Part shown: positions 47,438 to 57,296 of the stretch, piece after piece | Numbering within the stretch: the stretch's first letter is position 1 | Layout of the letters: each line of letters opens with the position of its first letter | DNA from: Hymenobacter cellulosilyticus | GTDB taxonomy: Bacteria; Bacteroidota; Bacteroidia; Cytophagales; Hymenobacteraceae | Direction: 5' to 3' | DNA: 64,000 bases | Assembly (NCBI RefSeq): GCF_022919215.1 | Contig: NZ_CP095046.1 | Location: forward strand, 913,501-977,500 | Notes under the pieces: model-generated | The model's input: the letters and a program-made list of their open reading frames with translations, nothing else | Database searches by the model: none | What the model was told of the DNA's origin: nothing | Program-made: the position numbers and the translations under genes

Positions 47438-47839
47438 CTACTCAGCTATTTGCCCGGCCTCGCGCAGCCAGTCCAATATCAGCTGATCGACGGGTGACAC
47501 GCGGGGACGGTCCTGGTAGGTGAGCCACGTTACTTCCTCGATTTCGGCGGCGGGCTGCAGCGTACCCCGGTACTCGGCCGCGTAGCAGAGCATGCGCACC
47601 AGAATACCGGCGGCGTGGCCGTGGGCCTGGGCCTCGAAGGTGCCCAGGTAGCGCAGGCTGCCGGGCTCAAGCTCCACGGTCAGCTCCTCCCGGATTTCCC
47701 GAATCAGAGTTTGGGCATCGGTTTCGCCGGCTTCGCGCTTGCCACCGGGAAAATAGTAGCGGTCCTTGCCCCGGCTGCGGGTACTCAGCACCCGGCCTTC
47801 GTGCAGATGCAGCCAAGCTACTTTGTCGATGATGTTCAT
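47438..47839 (-). CDS. NUDIX hydrolase
   Basis: 133 residues from ATG 47839. Nudix box GKREAGETDAQTLIREIREE, with the REx-x-EE core intact and Thr-Val in place of the usual Gly-U at its end. FPGG before the box is typical. Hydrolyses nucleoside diphosphate-linked compounds; the exact substrate is unknown. Monocistronic. Confidence 0.88.
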   Translation of the reverse strand: MNIIDKVAWLHLHEGRVLSTRSRGKDRYYFPGGKREAGETDAQTLIREIREELTVELEPGSLRYLGTFEAQAHGHAAGILVRMLCYAAEYRGTLQPAAEIEEVTWLTYQDRPRVSPVDQLILDWLREAGQIAE

Positions 47840-48073
47840 GCGGGATACTGGAAAACGGCCAGGTACTATATAGGAGTGGCGGGCAAAGATAACCGCCGGC
47901 AATGCAGCCCTGCGCTGGCAACGCTGTCTTTGGCGCGACCTGCGCCAGCAGCCACCCAGTGGGCCGGTTTTGCCGGGAGTTGCAGCCTTGGTGCTTATCT
48001 TCCCGGAACCAAGCCGGGCTGCGGGTTGTCGCCCGGTTGAAGCTGCTCTTTTTCTGCCTTTCCTTTACTCTGC

Positions 48074-50225
48074 ATGATGACCAACAAAAACCAACTCTTA
48101 CTAGCCTTGGGTGCCCTGGGCACCGCCGCCGGCCTCACGCTGGCCGGCTGCGCTGCCAGCGGCCCGGCTTCCACGGCTGCTGCCACCACTACCCCCGACG
48201 CCACGGCTACCGCTACGGCCTCCACAACGACGACCGCAGCGCCCGGCTCCTTGCCCTCCGTGCCCGGCGTGGGCCTCGATGTGACGAACATCGACAAGTC
48301 GGTGTCGCCCTGCGACAACTTCTTCCAGTACGCTTCCGGCACCTGGCTTAAGAACAACCCGGTGCCCGCCGCCGAGTCGCGCTGGAGCTCCTGGAACCAG
48401 CTCATCAACCAGAACGAAACCGTGATGCGGCAAATTCTGGTGGAGGCTGCCGCCAACCGCTCGGCCGCCAAGGGCTCTAATGCCCAGAAAGTAGGCGACT
48501 TCTACGCCTCGGCCATGGATTCGATGGCTATTGAAAAAGCCGGTCTCAAATACCTCAAGCCCGAGTTGGACCGCATTGCCGGCATCAAGGACCTCAAAGG
48601 CCTGCAGGCTTCGCTGGCCCGCCAGCAGATGCTGCAAACCCGCTCGGTACTGGGCGTGGGCGTGCGCCAGGACCGCAAGAAAAGCACGGAGTATGCCGTC
48701 TATATGTCGCAGGGCGGCCTCACCCTCCCCGACCGCGACTACTACCTCAAGGACGATGCGCGCTCCAAGCAGATTCGCTCGGCCTACATGACCTACCTGA
48801 CCAACATGTTCAAGCAGCTCGGCGACAACGAAGCCACGGCTACCAAGAACGCGAATACCGTAGTGCGGCTCGAAACCCGGCTGGCTAAGGCTTCCAAGGA
48901 CCGCGTAGCCCTGCGCGACCCCTACGCCAACTACAACAAGATGACCGTGGCCGAGGCCAACAAGCAGTTCCCCAACCTGGGCGTAACCAGCCTGTTGCAG
49001 CAGCTCGGTCTGGGCTCGGCCAAGGAAGTAATTGTGGGTCAGCCCGAGTTCCTGAAAGAAGCCAGCACGGCCTTGCAGTCGGAGCCCCTGGGCGACTGGA
49101 AAACCTACCTGCGCTGGCACATGGTCAACTCGGCGGCTTCGGCTTTGCCCAAGGCCTACAACGACGAGTCGTTCCGCTTCACCCAGGCCTTGACCGGCGC
49201 CAAGGTGCAGCAGCCCCGCTGGAAGCGCATGCTGCGCGCCACCGACGCCACCCTGGGCGAAGCGTTCGGTCAGCTCTACGTGGACAAGGCCTTCTCGCCC
49301 GAAACCAAGCAGAAGGCTCTGGAAATGGTGAACAACATCAAGACGGCTATGGCTGAGCACATTCAGGGCCTCGACTGGATGAGCACCGCTACCAAGACCG
49401 AAGCCCTGAAAAAGCTGAATTCCTTCACCGTCAAAATCGGCTACCCGACAAGTGGAAGGACTACTCGGCCCTGAACATGTCGCGCGAGTCGTACCTGCAG
49501 AACGTGCTGGCCGCCCGCATGTGGGAGTATAAGGACAACGCTCAGAAATACGGCAAGCCGATTGACCGCGGCGAGTGGGGCATGACCCCGCCCACGGTGA
49601 ATGCCTACTACAACCCGGCCATGAACGAAATCGTGTTCCCGGCCGGCATCATGCAACCCCCGTTCTTCGACCCCAAGGCCGACGACGCGGTTAACTACGG
49701 CGGCATGGGCGCCGTTATCGGCCACGAAATTACCCACGGTTTCGACGACCAGGGCCGGCAGTCGGATGCGGAAGGCAACCTGCGCGACTGGTGGACCAAG
49801 GAAGACGCCGACAACTTCACCAAGCGCGCCAACATGGTAGGCGCCCAGTACTCAGCCTTCTCGCCCCTGGACTCGGTGTTTGTGAACGGCAAGCTGACCA
49901 TGGGTGAAAACCTGGCCGACTTCGGCGGTCTGGCCCTGGCTTACTCAGCCCTGGAAAAGCAGCTGCAGCAGAAGTACGGCTCGAACCCCCGCCCCAACTA
50001 CGACGGCTTCACGCCCGAGCAGCGCTTTTTCCTGAGCTGGGCCCAGGTGTGGCGTACCAACGCCCGCCCGAATACCTGCGCCAGCAGGTGCTCACCGACC
50101 CGCACTCCCCAGCTCAGTACCGCACCAACGGCCCGCTGCAGAACATGACGCAGTTCTATGAGGCCTTTGGCTGCAAGGATGGCAAAATGGTGCGCGCCGA
50201 AAACGAGCGGGCTAAAATCTGGTAA
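48074..50225 (+). CDS. M13 family zinc metallopeptidase (two frameshifts)
   Basis: About 717 residues after repair, the usual neprilysin/PepO length. Lipoprotein-type N-terminus (LTLAGC) and a Thr/Ala-rich linker precede the M13 domain starting DNFFQYASGTWLKNNPVPA. Zinc site: GHEITHGFDD and, 60 residues on, GENLADFGGL; the C-terminal KMVRAENERAKIW is the family end. Breaks lie in CCC at 49444-49446 (restores IGYPDKWKDYSALN) and 50067-50069 (restores ARPEYLRQQVLTDPHSPAQY). Oligopeptidase in the envelope. Confidence 0.93.
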
Positions 50226-50250
50226 GCTTTCCGGCTTCCTCAGTGCCCAG

Positions 50251-50285
50251 AAAGGCGCTCCGTATTGCACGGGGCGCCTTTTTTG
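50251..50285 (+). terminator. Terminator of the M13 peptidase gene
   Basis: AAGGCGC-T-CCG pairs with CGG-G-GCGCCTT, followed by a T tract, 26 bp after the stop. Confidence 0.8.
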
Positions 50286-50360
50286 TGCTTCAGCTTACAA
50301 GCCCAGGTTAACCGGGCAGGCCACGGCTGTCGTAGAACGGCCTACAGCAACCTGCCCGCC

Positions 50361-50617
50361 ATGCCCTGCACCCCCAGCTAGACCAGAAGCTCAGCAAGCT
50401 CTACGAGCCCTCCACCTCCATCGACGACGTGTTCAAGGGTCACGACATTACCTTCGTAACCAACGAGCATGGGGAACCGGTGCTGCTCTTCATCGGCAAG
50501 CGCCGGCCCGACGGCATCATTGCCGGGGAGCGGTACACCCGCACCATTAAGCGGCAGCCCGATGGCGTGGCGGTAAAGTCGAGCCACTGGGACCTGAAGG
50601 GCAAAACCCAACGCTGA
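50361..50617 (+). CDS. Small hypothetical protein (one frameshift)
   Basis: ATG 50361 is followed by a stop after six codons, but adding one C in CCC at 50364-50366 gives MPLHPQLDQKLSKLYEP and runs to 50617, about 85 residues. The body reads FKGHDITFVTNEHGEPVLLF and TRTIKRQPDGVAVKSSHWD. No domain is recognised. Cytoplasmic. The repaired start is inferred by analogy with the other breaks. Confidence 0.62.
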
Positions 50618-50702
50618 GCAGGTAGCAGAACAACGGACGGATAGCAGAGCAGAATTTTTATATTCAGCCCTGACTTTTCTGCTCATCCGTTATTCTACTG
50701 CC

Positions 50703-51676
50703 ATGGTATCTGTTTGCTCTCACTCCCGTTGGTTTGCCTGGCTTCTGGGTCTGATATTGCTACTATGCTCGACGGCGCAGCCCGCCGCAGCCCAAAAGAA
50801 AGCCGCCCTGGCCAATGGCACGCCCGCCATTACCACCACCGACGGCGTGAAGCTCTACACCAAAGTGGCGGGCAAGGGGGTGCCCTGTGTGTTTGTGCAC
50901 GGGGCCCCGGGGCGGGCAGCTACGGCATCGAAGCGTTGGCAGGCAAAACCCTGGAGCAAAGCTTCCAGATGATTTACCTGGACCAGCGCGGCAGCGGCCG
51001 TTCCGCCTCCGACCCGGCCAAGAACTACGCCATTGAGCGCCTGGTGCAGGACTTGGAGGATGTGCGCCAACAGCTTGGCCTGGAGAAGTGGGTGGTTATG
51101 TCGCACTCTTTTGGTGGTATTATTGCCACAGCCTACGCCAGCAAGTACCCCGAGCGGGTGCAGGGACTGGTGCTGGCAAACAGCATTTTGAACCTGCCCG
51201 CTTCCATGGAAAGCACGGCCACCAACGGCTACAAGCTGCTGCCCGAGGCCAGCCGTCCGCCCCTGGACCCGGCCGCTCCTCTACCCCAGCGCTTCGGCAT
51301 GGTGATGGGCCTGCTGGGGCAGCAAGGGCTGATGAATAAGTTTATGTACGCCAACGACTCCACTCCGGCCCACCTGAATCGGGCCATGAAGGGCGTGCCG
51401 GCCAACCGCGACTTTGCCACCACGCTGTTTCAGGGTCCCGCTATTCAGGGCTACGTGCAGGATATGACGCCGGGTACGGCCGCGCTGAAGATGCCGGTAC
51501 TGGTCATAGCGGGCCGCGACGACTACATGGTAGGCCCCGACCACCATAAGTCATTCCGGTTTCCCAGCCTGCAGGTGGTTGAGGTGCCCGGCAAGCATTA
51601 TTCCTTGCTTGAAAATCCTACCGAGGTCAAGCAGGCCTTGGCTGCTTTCGTGAAGAAGCTGCCCCGCAAAGCCTAG
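50703..51676 (+). CDS. Secreted alpha/beta hydrolase, proline iminopeptidase-like (one frameshift)
   Basis: About 324 residues after repair, with a signal peptide ending AAAQ. The oxyanion region VFVHGAPGAGSYGIEALAG appears once a G is added in GGGG at 50909-50912. Later motifs are IYLDQRGSGRSASDPAKNY and the nucleophile elbow VVMSHSFGGIIATAYASKYP; the acid and His are near VIAGRDDYMVGP and PGKHYSLLENP. Predicted peptidase or esterase in the periplasm. Substrate unknown. Confidence 0.87.
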
Positions 51677-51727
51677 GCAACCCGCGCGGCCGGAATGTGC
51701 GTATGTTGCGGCTCCCAAACCCTGCCC

Positions 51728-52159
51728 ATGAGCTCTGAACCGATTTCCGAACTGCTGCACCTGGTTTACCGCCCCGACCTTAACATCTTCGTGGGCCGCT
51801 GGGGCTACCAGCCTGAGATTGAACAGCTGCCAGCCGTGTATGAGGAGCTGCGGCGGCTGGGCGAGGAATCGGGCTGCCGCTTCTGGCTCCAGGATATCCG
51901 GCGCCGCAGCTTCAACGACCCGGCCACCACCCAGTGGCTACTCACCGATTTTTTCCCCGCCATAGGCCGCCGCTTGGGTGGGCAGCTGTGCGTAGCCTAT
52001 CTGGCCAGCCCCACGCTGAAAGAAGCCATAATGGCTGGCCCCAGCTTCCGCAGCCCCGAATTCTACGACCAGGAACCCTTCGTCGTGGCTTTTTTCGGCG
52101 ACGAGGGCGAGGCCATCAGCTGGCTCCACGAGCGGCAGCGCCGCGCAGGTCTGCGCTAA
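51728..52159 (+). CDS. Hypothetical protein, paralogue of the 45041 gene
   Basis: 143 residues. Shares RPDLN-x(5)-RW, GCRFWLQDIRRRSFN, QWLLTDFFP, AYLASP and EGEAISWL with the 45041-45454 protein, in the same order and spacing. No known motif or signal; a STAS-like fold is a guess. Its stop codon overlaps that of the convergent FMN reductase gene. Confidence 0.72.
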   Translation: MSSEPISELLHLVYRPDLNIFVGRWGYQPEIEQLPAVYEELRRLGEESGCRFWLQDIRRRSFNDPATTQWLLTDFFPAIGRRLGGQLCVAYLASPTLKEAIMAGPSFRSPEFYDQEPFVVAFFGDEGEAISWLHERQRRAGLR

Positions 52160-52692
52160 ACCGCCCGGCAGGCCCGTATCAGAGCGGCTACAGTTTCCCG
52201 CAGTTGCTGCCGGGTTGCCTCATCCGTCACTTCGCCGGCGGCATTAAGCTTGGTGCGCACTCCCGCAATCAGTAGGCTGGCGTCCTCCGCGATGCGCGTA
52301 TTCAGGGCCGTCAGCGTGAGCAGCAGGGATGCATGGGCTTTGTCGCCGCCCAGAAAGCTGGGCGAAGCACTCATAACAGCCACGGGCTTATGCGTCATAA
52401 GGGTAGTTGAAACCAGCCAGTCCAGGGCATTTTTAAAAGCGCCGGGCACTCCGTAGGCATATTCCGGCGTGCAGAATAGGATACCGTCGGCCATGGCCAA
52501 AGCCTGCCGCAACGTGATTACGGCCGGCGGCAGCGGGTCGGCATCCAGCTCCGGACTAAAGTGGGGCAGACCGGCCAGTCCCTCGTAGAAGCTGAACTGC
52601 ACATCGGCCGGAGCCAGGGCCGCAGCGGCCCGCAGCAGCTGACCGGTAGTGGATGCTGGGCGTAGGCTGCCGCCAAAAGCAAGAAGGTGCAT
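52156..52692 (-). CDS. NADPH-dependent FMN reductase
   Basis: 178 residues from ATG 52692. Flavodoxin-like fold: LAFGGSLRPASTTGQLLRAA, MADGILFCTPEYAYGVPGAFKNALDW and PVAVMSASPSFLGG, matching NAD(P)H-dependent FMN/quinone/azo reductases. Its stop codon (52156-52158) overlaps the stop of the convergent gene by two bases. Confidence 0.9.
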   Translation of the reverse strand: MHLLAFGGSLRPASTTGQLLRAAAALAPADVQFSFYEGLAGLPHFSPELDADPLPPAVITLRQALAMADGILFCTPEYAYGVPGAFKNALDWLVSTTLMTHKPVAVMSASPSFLGGDKAHASLLLTLTALNTRIAEDASLLIAGVRTKLNAAGEVTDEATRQQLRETVAALIRACRAV

Positions 52693-52856
52693 AAGAAACA
52701 GAAATGGCGAGCTGCGAAGTAACGCTAATTGGGAAAAGCAAACCCTACACTGCGGCAAGCAGTAGCGCCAGATAGAACCGAATACTGGGTATCTGTCTAT
52801 AAATAAACTGTTTGAAAAAATAAAGAGCAGTTTTAGCTAGTCCATTTACTCTTTAT

Positions 52857-52892
52857 TACGAAAATATCGTAGTATTACGAAAGATTCGTAAT
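52857..52892. promoter_or_regulatory. Two BlaI-type operator dyads
   Basis: TACGA-N5-TCGTA (52857-52871) and ATTACGAA-N3-TTCGTAAT (52874-52892) are perfect inverted repeats placed 7-40 bp before the blaI ATG. BlaI/MecI regulators bind such TA-rich dyads, so this is probably an autoregulated operator. Confidence 0.75.
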
Positions 52893-52898
52893 TGACTT

Positions 52899-53264
52899 AT
52901 GGAAAAGCTAACCCAACCCGAAGAAGAGGCCATGCAGGTGCTCTGGAAGCTCGACGGCGGCTTCACGAAAGACGTGCTGGAACTGTTGCCCGAGCCCCGG
53001 CCGCCCTACACCACGCTGGCCTCTACCATCCGCAATCTGGAGCGCAAAGGCTACCTGCGGGCCGAGAAGCTCGGCAACTCCTTCCGGTACTCTCCCCTCA
53101 TTAAGGCCGAAGACTACCGCAAGCGGTTTATGTCAGCCTTCGTGGGCGACTATTTCCGCAATTCCTACAAGGAGCTGGTGACGTTTTTTGCCAAGGAGCA
53201 GAAAATCAGCGCGGCCGAGTTGCAGGACATCATCCGCATGATTGAAAACGGCGAGGCCAAGTAA
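52899..53264 (+). CDS. blaI: BlaI/MecI/CopY family transcriptional repressor
   Basis: 121 residues. Winged-helix opening EKLTQPEEEAMQVLWKLDGG, recognition region PPYTTLASTIRNLERKGYL and a C-terminal dimerisation helix. Represses its own operon and is cleaved when the M56 partner senses a signal. Here it lies 2 bp upstream of the M56 gene, with two operator dyads in front. Confidence 0.93.
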   Translation: MEKLTQPEEEAMQVLWKLDGGFTKDVLELLPEPRPPYTTLASTIRNLERKGYLRAEKLGNSFRYSPLIKAEDYRKRFMSAFVGDYFRNSYKELVTFFAKEQKISAAELQDIIRMIENGEAK

Positions 53265-53266
53265 GC

Positions 53267-54577
53267 ATGCCGGCGCCCTTGCTTTATCTGTTGCAGGCCA
53301 ACGTGGCTTTGTTGCTGTTCAGTGTACTCTACTACGGCCTGCTGCGGCCCCTTACGTTCTATTCGCTCAACCGGGGCCTGTTGGTTTTTGCCCTGCTTTT
53401 CGCGGCCGGGTATCCGCTGGTAGACGTAACCTCGCTTCTCCCGCTAGAGAAGCAGGCTGGCCCCGGGCTGCCTGCTGCCGTGGCCGACTGGCACAGCATA
53501 GCCTTAGCCTGGACGCCTCGCGCCACCGCAGCTACCACCGTCGGGCGCTGCTTGCTGATCGGCTATGCTGCAGGTGCTGGGCTGTTGTTGGTCCGCTTAA
53601 GCTTGCAGTTGGCCGGGTTATACGGTGTGCATCGGCGCAGCCGGCCCGCGGTGGTAGCCGGGCAGGTGGTGCGGGCCGTGCCGGAGCCGGTCAGCGCGTT
53701 TTCCTTCTGGCAGACCATCTACCTGAACCCGCGGCAATACGAGCCCGATGAGCTGGCTGTGGTGCTGCGCCACGAGTTGGTGCACGTGCGGCAGTGGCAC
53801 ACGCTCGATACCCTGCTGGCTCACCTGGGCGTGGTGGTTTTCTGGTGCAACCCCGCCGCCTGGCTGCTCCGGCGCGCCATTGCCGAAAACCTGGAGTTTA
53901 CCACCGACCAACGCCTGCTGAGCTCGGGCCAGGTGGATAGCAAGCAATATCAATACAGCCTACTGCGGGCCAGCACGCGGGCAGTGGGTAATGCTTTAGT
54001 TAATCATTTTCATTTTTTAACCCTTAAAACCCGGATTGCCATGATGAACAAGCAACAATCGTCGCGGCTGCAGCTGGCCAAGTACCTGCTGCTCGCGCCC
54101 CTCACCCTAGGCTTGACCCTCACGTTTGCCGGCGCCAAAACGGCCCCAGCCACCACTGCCCTGCCGCAAACGGCCGCCGGTCTGCCCGCGGAGGCCGTGT
54201 ACTACATTGACGGCAAGCCCGCTACCAAAGCCGCCGTCGACCAGCTCAACCCCAATGACATTGCCAGCATGAATGCCCTGAAAGGCGAAAGTGTGGGGCA
54301 AGTATTGGGCACTACCGGTGCCACGGAGGCCATCCTGATTACGACCAAGCAGCATGAAAATGCCCCGGAAGTAGTGGCCCTGAACCGCAAGCTCAACGGC
54401 TTAGTGGACCTGACCGGCAAGCTGCTGCTCATCGGCGACAAGGAAGTAGGGCGGCCGGAGTTTCAGCGGCAGCTGGCAGCTCAAACCCAGCAGGTAACGC
54501 CCCTCAGCGCCAAGGATGCTCAGCAGCGCTTTGGGGCCCGCGGAAAAAACGGCGCGGTCATTATTGCGGCGCAATAG
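53267..54577 (+). CDS. BlaR1-like M56 family metallopeptidase with plug-like C-terminus
   Basis: 436 residues. Four membrane segments, with the zinc motif HELVH in VVLRHELVHVRQWHTLDTL. After a further membrane helix (LLLAPLTLGLTLTFAGA) comes a periplasmic part resembling a TonB receptor plug (AVYYIDGKPATKAAVDQLNP, and EAILITTK). No penicillin-binding domain is present, so the inducing signal is probably not a beta-lactam. Partner of BlaI. A GC hairpin (54591-54618) may end the operon. Confidence 0.88.
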   Translation: MPAPLLYLLQANVALLLFSVLYYGLLRPLTFYSLNRGLLVFALLFAAGYPLVDVTSLLPLEKQAGPGLPAAVADWHSIALAWTPRATAATTVGRCLLIGYAAGAGLLLVRLSLQLAGLYGVHRRSRPAVVAGQVVRAVPEPVSAFSFWQTIYLNPRQYEPDELAVVLRHELVHVRQWHTLDTLLAHLGVVVFWCNPAAWLLRRAIAENLEFTTDQRLLSSGQVDSKQYQYSLLRASTRAVGNALVNHFHFLTLKTRIAMMNKQQSSRLQLAKYLLLAPLTLGLTLTFAGAKTAPATTALPQTAAGLPAEAVYYIDGKPATKAAVDQLNPNDIASMNALKGESVGQVLGTTGATEAILITTKQHENAPEVVALNRKLNGLVDLTGKLLLIGDKEVGRPEFQRQLAAQTQQVTPLSAKDAQQRFGARGKNGAVIIAAQ

Positions 54578-54666
54578 TCAGAAACAGCCTGCCGCCCCAT
54601 CGGAGAGGGTTGGGCGGCGGGCCATTGTAAGTGAACGGATAGTTACGGAAGTATAGGATAACGTAT

Positions 54667-54709
54667 AAAAGCCAACGGGCAGCCCGTGTGAAACGGGCTG
54701 CCCGTTGGC
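54667..54709 (-). terminator. Terminator of aspA
   Basis: Seventeen-base arms (54671-54687 and 54693-54709), perfectly complementary (core CCAACGGGCAGCCCG). The minus strand ends in TTTTAT. Confidence 0.88.
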
Positions 54710-54729
54710 GCGTCGGAACCAGGCCGGTA

Positions 54730-56136
54730 CTACTGGATGAAGTGCGGGCGAATCAGGTTTTCGAAAGTGAAGATTTCGTCCCACTTATCCTGGCTCAACA
54801 AGTGCCGCTCGGTTACGGCCACGTCGTACACCGTCTTGCCGGTGCGCAGGGCTTCCTTGGCAATTTCGGCCGAGGTTTCGTAGCCCAGCACGGGGTTGAG
54901 CTGGGTCACGATGCCGATGCTGTTGCGCACGAGCTGCTCGGCGTGGGCCACGTTGGCCGTAATACCCAGCACGCATTTCTCGCGCAGGGTCCGGCAGGCA
55001 TTGGTCATGTAGGAAATGGACGTGAACAGGGCAAAGGAAATTACCGGCTCCATCACGTTGAGCTGCAACTGCCCGGCCTCAGCCGCCATGGTCACTGTCA
55101 GGTCGGCCCCGATGACGTAGAAAGCCGTCTGGTTTACCACTTCGGGTACCACCGGATTCACCTTGCCGGGCATGATGCTGGAGCCCGGCTGCAAGGGCGG
55201 CAGGTTGATTTCGTTGAAGCCCGTGCGCGGCCCCGAGGAAAGCAGGCGCAAATCGTTGCAGATCTTGGAGAGCTTCACGGCCGTGCGCTTGAGTACGCCC
55301 GAGAGCTGCACGTAGGCGCCGGTATCGTAGGTAGCCTCAATCAAGTCGCCGGCCAGCACCAGCTCCAGGCCCGTGATGGTGCGCAGGTGCTCGGTCACCA
55401 ACTCGGCGTAGCCATCCGGAGCATTTACCCGGGTACCGATGGCCGTGGCCCCCATGTTGATTTCACTGATGAGGCGGCGGCTGTCCTCGATGCGGAGCAG
55501 CTCCTCGCGCAGGTTGGTAGCAAAGGCCCGGAATTCGTCGCCCATGCTCATGGGTACGGCATCCTGCAGCTGGGTGCGGCCCATCTTGAGTACGTTGCGA
55601 AACTCGTCGCCTTTCTGGGCAAAGGCATCGGCCAGGTCGCCCAGGGTTTGCGCGTAGCCGACGAGCTTGTTGCTCAGCGCAATGCGGAAGGCGGTAGGAT
55701 AAGCGTCGTTGGTGCTCTGGGAGCAGTTGACGTGGTTGTTGGGGTGGCAGAACTCGTACTGGCCTTTCTCATGGCCCATCAGCTCCAGGGCCACGTTGGC
55801 AATAACCTCGTTGGCGTTCATGTTGACCGACGTACCAGCTCCGCCCTGAATCATGTCCGTCAGAAACTGTCCATCATATTCCCCAGAGGCTACCTTGTCG
55901 CAGGCGGCGGCAATGCAGTCGGCAATATTTGGGTCGAGCACACGCAGGTCCCGGTTGGCCAAGGCCGCGGCTTTCTTTACGTAGGCCAACGACTGTACAA
56001 ACAGCGGCTCGGTACGTAGTGGAATACCGGTGATGTTGAAGTTTTCCAGGGCCCGCAGGGTCTGGATGCCGTAGTACGCCTCGTTGGGAATGCTTCGCTC
56101 GCCAAGGAAGTCGTGTTCAAGCCGGGAATTTTTCAT
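54730..56136 (-). CDS. aspA: Aspartate ammonia-lyase
   Basis: 468 residues. Converts aspartate to fumarate and ammonia. Signature [20 protein letters not shown], the GAGTSVNMNANEVIAN stretch, CSQSTNDAYPTAFRIA and GRTQLQDAVPMSMGDEF. The N-terminal HDFLGERSIPNEAYYGIQT separates it from fumarase. Same superfamily as fumC at 1979-3380, but intact. Starts ATG 56136. Confidence 0.95.
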   Translation of the reverse strand: MKNSRLEHDFLGERSIPNEAYYGIQTLRALENFNITGIPLRTEPLFVQSLAYVKKAAALANRDLRVLDPNIADCIAAACDKVASGEYDGQFLTDMIQGGAGTSVNMNANEVIANVALELMGHEKGQYEFCHPNNHVNCSQSTNDAYPTAFRIALSNKLVGYAQTLGDLADAFAQKGDEFRNVLKMGRTQLQDAVPMSMGDEFRAFATNLREELLRIEDSRRLISEINMGATAIGTRVNAPDGYAELVTEHLRTITGLELVLAGDLIEATYDTGAYVQLSGVLKRTAVKLSKICNDLRLLSSGPRTGFNEINLPPLQPGSSIMPGKVNPVVPEVVNQTAFYVIGADLTVTMAAEAGQLQLNVMEPVISFALFTSISYMTNACRTLREKCVLGITANVAHAEQLVRNSIGIVTQLNPVLGYETSAEIAKEALRTGKTVYDVAVTERHLLSQDKWDEIFTFENLIRPHFIQ

Positions 56137-56297
56137 GGGAAGTACAATCAGGGGTAGGTTCCTTCTACGTAAGCAGAGGAGCTTGGGCGGGAAATAAGGT
56201 CAACAGGAAGTCGGTAAGGGACCACACCGAAAACACCGTGGTTACCAGGCCGCAAGTTCGGCATTTTTGCCTTCTTGCTTCCGCAGTAGCCGGTGGA

Positions 56298-57161
56298 CTA
56301 GCTCACCGGCACCACGCCTTTCTGCTCCCGATAAGCGGAGGGCGTGAGGCCGGTGAGGCGGCGAAACGTGCGGTTGAAGTGCGACAGGTTGTTAAACCCG
56401 CTGGCGTAGCTGACCTCCGTAATGGGTAAGTCCTGGAGCAACAGTAGCCGGGCGTGGCTGATGCGGTACTCCTGCAGAAAGTTGGTGAGCGTCTGGCTGG
56501 TCATCTTCTTGAAGTAGCGGCAAAACGCGGGCACCGACAGGTTGGCCACGTCGGCCAGCTCCTGCACCGTGATGGGCTCGGCAAAGTGCTCCTGAATGTA
56601 CTGGTAGATGCGGCCCAGACGCTTCTGCTCCTTCACCTGCACGCCCCCGGAAGTGCCCATGTGGGCGTGCAGCTCGGTCACGTCGGCGGCATCGGCCAGG
56701 GTGTAGAGTACCTGCAGCAGGGTGAGCAGCCGAATCGGGGCCGGCTGCTCCATCATCCGGCGCAGGGCGTCGCCCACGGCCGCCCGGGTTTCGGGCCCGA
56801 AAGACAACCCCTGGGCCGAGCGCACAAAGAGCTGCTGCACTGCTGCCAGCTCGGGCCGCTGCAGGAAGGTGTCGCCCAGGAAGTCGGCCCGCAGCTGTAC
56901 TACTACTTGCTCGAAGGGCCCGTGCTGCTCGTGACTGAAGCTCAGGTGAGGCAGGTTGGGGCCCATAAACAACAGCTCCCCGCCTTCGTAGCGCGACACG
57001 TGCTGCCCGATGTGGCGCCGCCCGCTGCCCTGCGGGATGTAGAGCAGCTCGTATTCGGGGTGGTAGTGCCACAGAATTCCTCCTTCCTCGGCCTCCGTGT
57101 AGTGCAGCAGCCGAAAGGAGCTGCCGGCCGTGGGCTGTATCTGTTCAAACTCGAGCTTCAT
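56298..57161 (-). CDS. AraC family transcriptional regulator
   Basis: 287 residues. An N-terminal cupin-like sensing half (WHYHPEYELLYIPQGSGRRH) and a C-terminal AraC DNA-binding half with two HTH motifs: TVQELADVANLSVPAFCRYF and ITEVSYASGFNNLSHFNRTF, ending RLTGLTPSAYR. Divergent from the MFS transporter gene, so it may control it. The effector is unknown. Confidence 0.92.
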   Translation of the reverse strand: MKLEFEQIQPTAGSSFRLLHYTEAEEGGILWHYHPEYELLYIPQGSGRRHIGQHVSRYEGGELLFMGPNLPHLSFSHEQHGPFEQVVVQLRADFLGDTFLQRPELAAVQQLFVRSAQGLSFGPETRAAVGDALRRMMEQPAPIRLLTLLQVLYTLADAADVTELHAHMGTSGGVQVKEQKRLGRIYQYIQEHFAEPITVQELADVANLSVPAFCRYFKKMTSQTLTNFLQEYRISHARLLLLQDLPITEVSYASGFNNLSHFNRTFRRLTGLTPSAYREQKGVVPVS

Positions 57162-57268
57162 ACTTTGTTAACCCAGAAATGCTTTGCGGAATCGATTTCG
57201 GAACAAAGTTAGGTAAAATAGTATTACAAATGGCTAATCAACGGGTAGTGAGAGCCTTACCTGCAACC

Positions 57269-57276
57269 TACCTTTG
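57269..57276 (+). promoter_or_regulatory. -7 promoter box of the MFS gene
   Basis: TACCTTTG fits the consensus exactly, in the divergent region between the AraC and MFS genes. Confidence 0.55.
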
Positions 57277-57296
57277 TCATCGTAATCTGCGAAGGT

